A stretch of 64,000 nucleotides of DNA from Bacteroides cellulosilyticus (GTDB lineage Bacteria; Bacteroidota; Bacteroidia; Bacteroidales; Bacteroidaceae): NCBI RefSeq assembly GCF_020091405.1, contig NZ_CP081903.1:1984001-2048000 (forward strand), given 5' to 3'. The translations under genes and the position numbers were made by a program. Shown one piece after another: positions 62,966-64,000 of this stretch; the stretch's first letter is position 1, and every line of letters begins with the position of its first letter. The notes under the pieces were generated by a model, which was not told the origin of the DNA, did no database searches, and saw only the letters and a program-made list of their open reading frames with translations.

Positions 62966-63832
62966 TTAATACTTAATAAGCATCTGTTGCAAGAACATAC
63001 GGTATTCTTGCGGTGTACTCCCTTTCTTCTTCTTGAATATCCTTATAAAATTAGATAAGTTATTGAAGCCGCAAGTATAGCAGATCTCGGCTACCGTGTG
63101 GGTTGTTTCTGCCAATAGCTGGCAAGCGCGGGCTATCCGCAGGTTCGTGATATAATCGATGAATGTGCAATTCGTCTTTTTTTTGAAGAAATGACTGAAT
63201 GCAGATTCGGACATATTCACCAGTTGCGCCACGTCGCCCAGCTTAATCGGTTCTTCAAAGTTCTTCTCGATATAGTCGCAGACTTTGGCTATCCGTCGGC
63301 TTTTGGAAGTGCGTACGGTGTCTTTGGTATCATATTGGTTGCTGACTAAGATGTGACGGTCGGCAATAGAAAGCTCATGCAGGATAGAGAAAAACTCCAA
63401 TACCGTATGGAACCCCTGCATCCGGGTCAGCTTGATAATCTTATCTTTCATCACCAGTTGGGTTTGTCTGGAAAAGCCAATGCCCCGTTGTGATTCAAGC
63501 AGCAGTTGTTTGATGGGGTTGAATAAGCGTTTTTCCAATATCGGAAAGTTCAGTAGCTTGTCCGAGAACTGGATGGTAATCACATGGTTTCCTTCTACTA
63601 CTTCTCCTTTCCAGGCGTGCGGAAGGTTGGGACCTATCATGATGAGGTCCAGGGCTTCGAAAGCCTCTACCGAATCCCCAACGATGCGGCTTCCGTAGGT
63701 GTCCATAACCAGGTTGATTTCATAGTCCGGATGATAATGTACCGGATAGTCGAACTTGGCGTTCGGATGATTGAGTACAATGAACAGGTCATCCGCGGCA
63801 ATGGGAGTGATTTCTTTTTGTATGTCTTTCAT
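62966..63832 (-). CDS. AraC-family transcriptional regulator with cupin sensor domain
   Basis: Regulator of 288 residues. N-terminal cupin-like domain (about 15-110: FDYPVHYHPDYEINLVMDTY; EALDLIMIGPNLPHAWKGEV) with a His-rich YHPDYE motif typical of sugar-responsive AraC proteins. The C-terminal HTH pair (about 185-285) is KLGDVAQLVNMSESAFSHFF and VAEICYTCGFNNLSNFIRIF, then GSTPQEYR. A TAGCTTTG box lies at 63862-63855. A divergent gene seems to start near the right edge, and it is the likely target, perhaps a sugar catabolic gene. Confidence 0.9.
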   Translation of the reverse strand: MKDIQKEITPIAADDLFIVLNHPNAKFDYPVHYHPDYEINLVMDTYGSRIVGDSVEAFEALDLIMIGPNLPHAWKGEVVEGNHVITIQFSDKLLNFPILEKRLFNPIKQLLLESQRGIGFSRQTQLVMKDKIIKLTRMQGFHTVLEFFSILHELSIADRHILVSNQYDTKDTVRTSKSRRIAKVCDYIEKNFEEPIKLGDVAQLVNMSESAFSHFFKKKTNCTFIDYITNLRIARACQLLAETTHTVAEICYTCGFNNLSNFIRIFKKKKGSTPQEYRMFLQQMLIKY

Positions 63833-63854
63833 GGTCGTAGTTGTTTCTCTCTTG

Positions 63855-63955
63855 CAAAGCTACGAATTCTAATGAAAATACAGTCAGGTATTCAAAAAAG
63901 TACAATCAATAGACAGAATATCATAAGCGAATTATCAGAATCCCCTCTATTTTTG
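63855..63955. promoter_or_regulatory. Divergent -7 boxes at the right edge
   Basis: Minus TAGCTTTG (63862-63855) serves the AraC gene. Plus TATTTTTG (63948-63955) points to a gene starting at the edge. The AT-rich stretch between is where a regulator could bind. Confidence 0.5.
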
Positions 63956-63959
63956 CAAC

Positions 63960-64000
63960 ATGAATTCAAAACAATTAATTTCTATGCTATGGAGACATTT
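63960..64000 (+). CDS. Possible start of a plus-strand gene, cut by the window end
   Basis: After the -7 box at 63948-63955 an open frame begins MNSKQLISMLWRH at 63960 and runs off the window. The in-frame ATG at 63984 or an out-of-frame ATG at 63989 (METF) are alternatives with a more normal leader length. Too short to identify. Confidence 0.3.
   Translation, partial: MNSKQLISMLWRH

Overview
The window looks like chromosomal DNA of a gut Bacteroides (Bacteroidales). The signs are SusC/SusD pairs, an ECF-sigma/FecR/SusC regulatory set, Mfa-type fimbrillin genes, a frdCAB operon, and many start sites preceded by the Bacteroides -7 box TAnnTTTG, in several places with a TTTG -33 element 19-22 nt upstream. 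The species cannot be fixed from the sequence alone. I saw no rRNA, tRNA, CRISPR array, transposase or prophage gene.

Layout. 1-4991 (minus): a glycan-uptake control module of ECF sigma factor, FecR-type anti-sigma and an STN-bearing SusC transporter cut by the window start. 4992-6088: a long intergenic region with a candidate small RNA (promoter and terminator both visible) and a 22-bp-periodic palindromic array. 6089-10048 (plus): a fimbrial operon (DUF3575 protein, DUF5119-like lipoprotein, fimbrillin) followed by an AraC regulator. 10026-15243: an outer-membrane beta-barrel protein divergent from a membrane histidine kinase with no receiver domain. 15329-18835: fumarate reductase/succinate dehydrogenase frdCAB. 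19025-29885: housekeeping and membrane functions (a second AraC paralogue, PAP2 phosphatase, parE-coaD-S41 protease operon, acetyltransferase-like protein, membrane-anchored AraC with a Na+/Ca2+ antiporter, MscS channel). 29886-30822: an intergenic region with two more 22-bp-periodic arrays. 30823-35975: a TonB receptor, calcineurin-like phosphatase and lipoprotein set. 36145-51110: a complete polysaccharide utilisation locus (two GH29 fucosidases, SusC, SusD, two surface lipoproteins, a fucose/rhamnose mutarotase, two GH43 enzymes) with a divergent AraC regulator. 51304-56606: aldose epimerase, GH8 and GH3 xylan-type enzymes. 56849-64000: methyltransferase and AAA ATPase operon, M50-like protease, VanX-like dipeptidase, catalase with an OxyR-like site, and another AraC gene.

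How the genes work together. The fucosidase locus reads as one minus-strand transcription unit of about 14 kb: glycans are bound and imported by SusC/SusD and the two surface lipoproteins, trimmed by GH29 and GH43 enzymes, and released fucose-type sugar is anomerised by the mutarotase. The GH3-GH8-galM set would cut xylo-oligosaccharides but has no SusC/SusD next to it here.

Most unusual signal. Four intergenic regions carry short degenerate tandem arrays. In three regions (four arrays) the period is exactly 22 bp, and most units contain an internal palindrome. The fourth has an 11-bp period arranged as one large inverted array. Their sequences are unrelated to each other, but the architecture is shared, and three of the four regions lie between convergent genes. 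I do not recognise this as a described element. It is my lead candidate for something new, either a class of 3'-end/insulator element or a product of a specific slippage mechanism.
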